From: Sphaerochaeta sp. | GTDB taxonomy: Bacteria; Spirochaetota; Spirochaetia; Sphaerochaetales; Sphaerochaetaceae | Assembly: GCA_003446545.1 (NCBI GenBank) | Contig: DMAO01000247.1 | Span: forward strand, 1-6,622 | Direction of reading: 5' to 3' | Length of the DNA: 6,622 nt | Shown here: positions 5,781 to 6,622 of the stretch, one piece after another | Layout of the letters: each line of letters opens with the position of its first letter | How positions within the stretch are numbered: the first letter of the stretch is position 1 | Position numbers and translations under genes: made by a program | Notes under the pieces: generated by a model | Database searches by the model: none | Told to the model about the DNA's origin: nothing | The model's input: only the letters and a program-made list of their open reading frames with translations

Positions 5781-6622
5781 CAATACTCCCAGTACAGCAA
5801 GAATCCTAAAGGTATGCATCAGCACAATCTTGGGTGTCTCAAGGCCCAGCTCGTCACTGATGAGCCCCATCTCTGTGATCCCCCCTGGAGTTGCACTGAA
5901 TATTGCCGTGGCCCAGTTGAGGTGACAGACCTTGTACAGCACGAAGGCTGTGAGAAATGCCATGACAAAGAGCTCGACAAGCAGGATCAAGGCAGGAAGA
6001 AGCAGGACACTGCCTTCCATGAATGTATGGAAGGTCACTTTGCTTCCGATATAGCATCCTGCAAAAATTTGTACCATTGGCTTGAACGATGCAGGGTAGG
6101 CCGCATTATCGGTGGCAAGGTTTAGCAGTGCTATAGCAAATATCGAGCCTAGGAGAGCTCCTGCAGGTACACCCAGCATGACAAAGGAAACTCCCCCACC
6201 AAAGGCCGTCGCTACCGAGATGAGATAGCTCAGGTAGTGTTGCTTGTTCGGCTTGTCTTGTACCTCAGAGGCCTGAATATTTTTTGATGCAGGAACCCTT
6301 TCAGACGGCGCAATCATCTTTCGTATCAAAGGGGGGAAGATGATAATGACAGATATAAGCCTGAAGAGCTGCAAGAGGGCCACATGCTCCATCGTTGCAC
6401 CAAAGTCTGCTGCAACCAGGGCTAGGTCGGAGACTCCTCCTGGGGCGCAAGCAAAGAACGAGGTCATGAAAGACAAGGTAGTCAAGGAGCTCATCAGATA
6501 CGCAAAGCCCATGTTGATGGTGAGTAACATGACAACCAGGATAAGAACAGGCAGTACCATCGTCTTGAGTGTCTTGATGTCAGCTTGAGTGAAGCGGGTT
6601 CCAATGACCATCCCTGAGAGTA
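5754..6622 (-). CDS. AbrB-family integral membrane protein with duplicated halves (5' end off window)
   Basis: The frame stays open to the right edge, encoding LSG before the first ATG codon at 6611. The real start therefore lies outside, and the ATG at 6611 is internal. About 289 codons are visible; the family is typically 350-380 residues, so perhaps 60-90 are missing. Numbering from M6611, the hallmark APGGVSD (56-62) is followed by a VALLQLFRL helix, and the second half repeats the pattern as TPGGITEMG (241-249) with VLMHTFRI. The halves are joined by a hydrophilic linker at about 97-125. Several strongly hydrophobic segments, such as VLPVLILVVMLL, indicate a multi-pass inner-membrane protein. 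This is the membrane family annotated as AbrB duplication or putative ammonia monooxygenase. It is unrelated to the Bacillus DNA-binding regulator AbrB, and the oxygenase label is not well supported. A transport role is plausible but unproven. It converges on the + strand cluster with 12 nt between stops. Confidence 0.9.
   Translation of the reverse strand, partial: LSGMVIGTRFTQADIKTLKTMVLPVLILVVMLLTINMGFAYLMSSLTTLSFMTSFFACAPGGVSDLALVAADFGATMEHVALLQLFRLISVIIIFPPLIRKMIAPSERVPASKNIQASEVQDKPNKQHYLSYLISVATAFGGGVSFVMLGVPAGALLGSIFAIALLNLATDNAAYPASFKPMVQIFAGCYIGSKVTFHTFMEGSVLLLPALILLVELFVMAFLTAFVLYKVCHLNWATAIFSATPGGITEMGLISDELGLETPKIVLMHTFRILAVLGVLPLIARYLG
6013..6034. repeat. Intragenic 8-bp inverted repeat
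   Basis: CCTTCCAT (6013-6020) and ATGGAAGG (6027-6034) are exact complements around a 6-nt loop, inside the AbrB-family coding region. No T-run is adjacent, so significance is doubtful. Confidence 0.45.

Noticed and set aside
5742..6125. 127-codon + strand frame starting with GTG just after the DUF1846 stop
   Set aside because: It is antisense to the AbrB-family gene, whose motifs are clear. The composition is unlike a real protein, and I see no Shine-Dalgarno site before it.

Overview
This 6.6 kb window is ordinary-looking bacterial chromosome. The genes are densely packed, G+C is intermediate, and the starts carry Shine-Dalgarno sites. Five co-directional + strand genes fill positions 1 to 5741, and one - strand gene converges on them from the right edge. 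Gene content (a YycJ-like metallo-hydrolase, a class I-alpha DAHP synthase, a DUF1846/UPF0371 protein and an AbrB-family membrane protein) and codon use suggest a Sphaerochaeta-like spirochaete. That assignment is inferred from general resemblance, at low to moderate confidence. I see no mobile element, tRNA, rRNA, CRISPR array or phage gene.

Layout. (1) Positions 1-707 hold the 3' part of an MBL-fold hydrolase of the YycJ/WalJ type, cut by the left edge. (2) Positions 704-2539 encode a long-chain acyl-CoA synthetase-like AMP-forming ligase; its ATG overlaps the hydrolase stop as ATGA, and it has an unusual Lys-rich N-terminus. (3) Positions 2590-3666 encode a class I-alpha DAHP synthase, the first enzyme of the shikimate pathway, after a 50-nt gap. 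(4) Positions 3676-4212 encode a DJ-1/PfpI (YajL-like) protein, 9 nt downstream. (5) Positions 4224-5741 encode a DUF1846/UPF0371 protein with a TTG start, 11 nt downstream. (6) Positions 5754-6622 on the - strand encode an AbrB-family membrane protein with two repeat halves; its N-terminus lies beyond the right edge. The two convergent stops are 12 nt apart, and a strong bulged hairpin covers the stop codon of gene 6.

The + strand genes are spaced like one transcription unit, with tight coupling of genes 1-2 and genes 3-4-5. No common pathway is evident: DNA/cell-wall-associated hydrolase, fatty acid activation, aromatic amino acid biosynthesis, stress or protein quality control, and an uncharacterised family. 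The best open questions are the DUF1846 protein beside a DJ-1 protein, the basic N-terminal tail of the ligase, and the hairpin at the convergent junction. I found no convincing evidence of a new multi-gene system.
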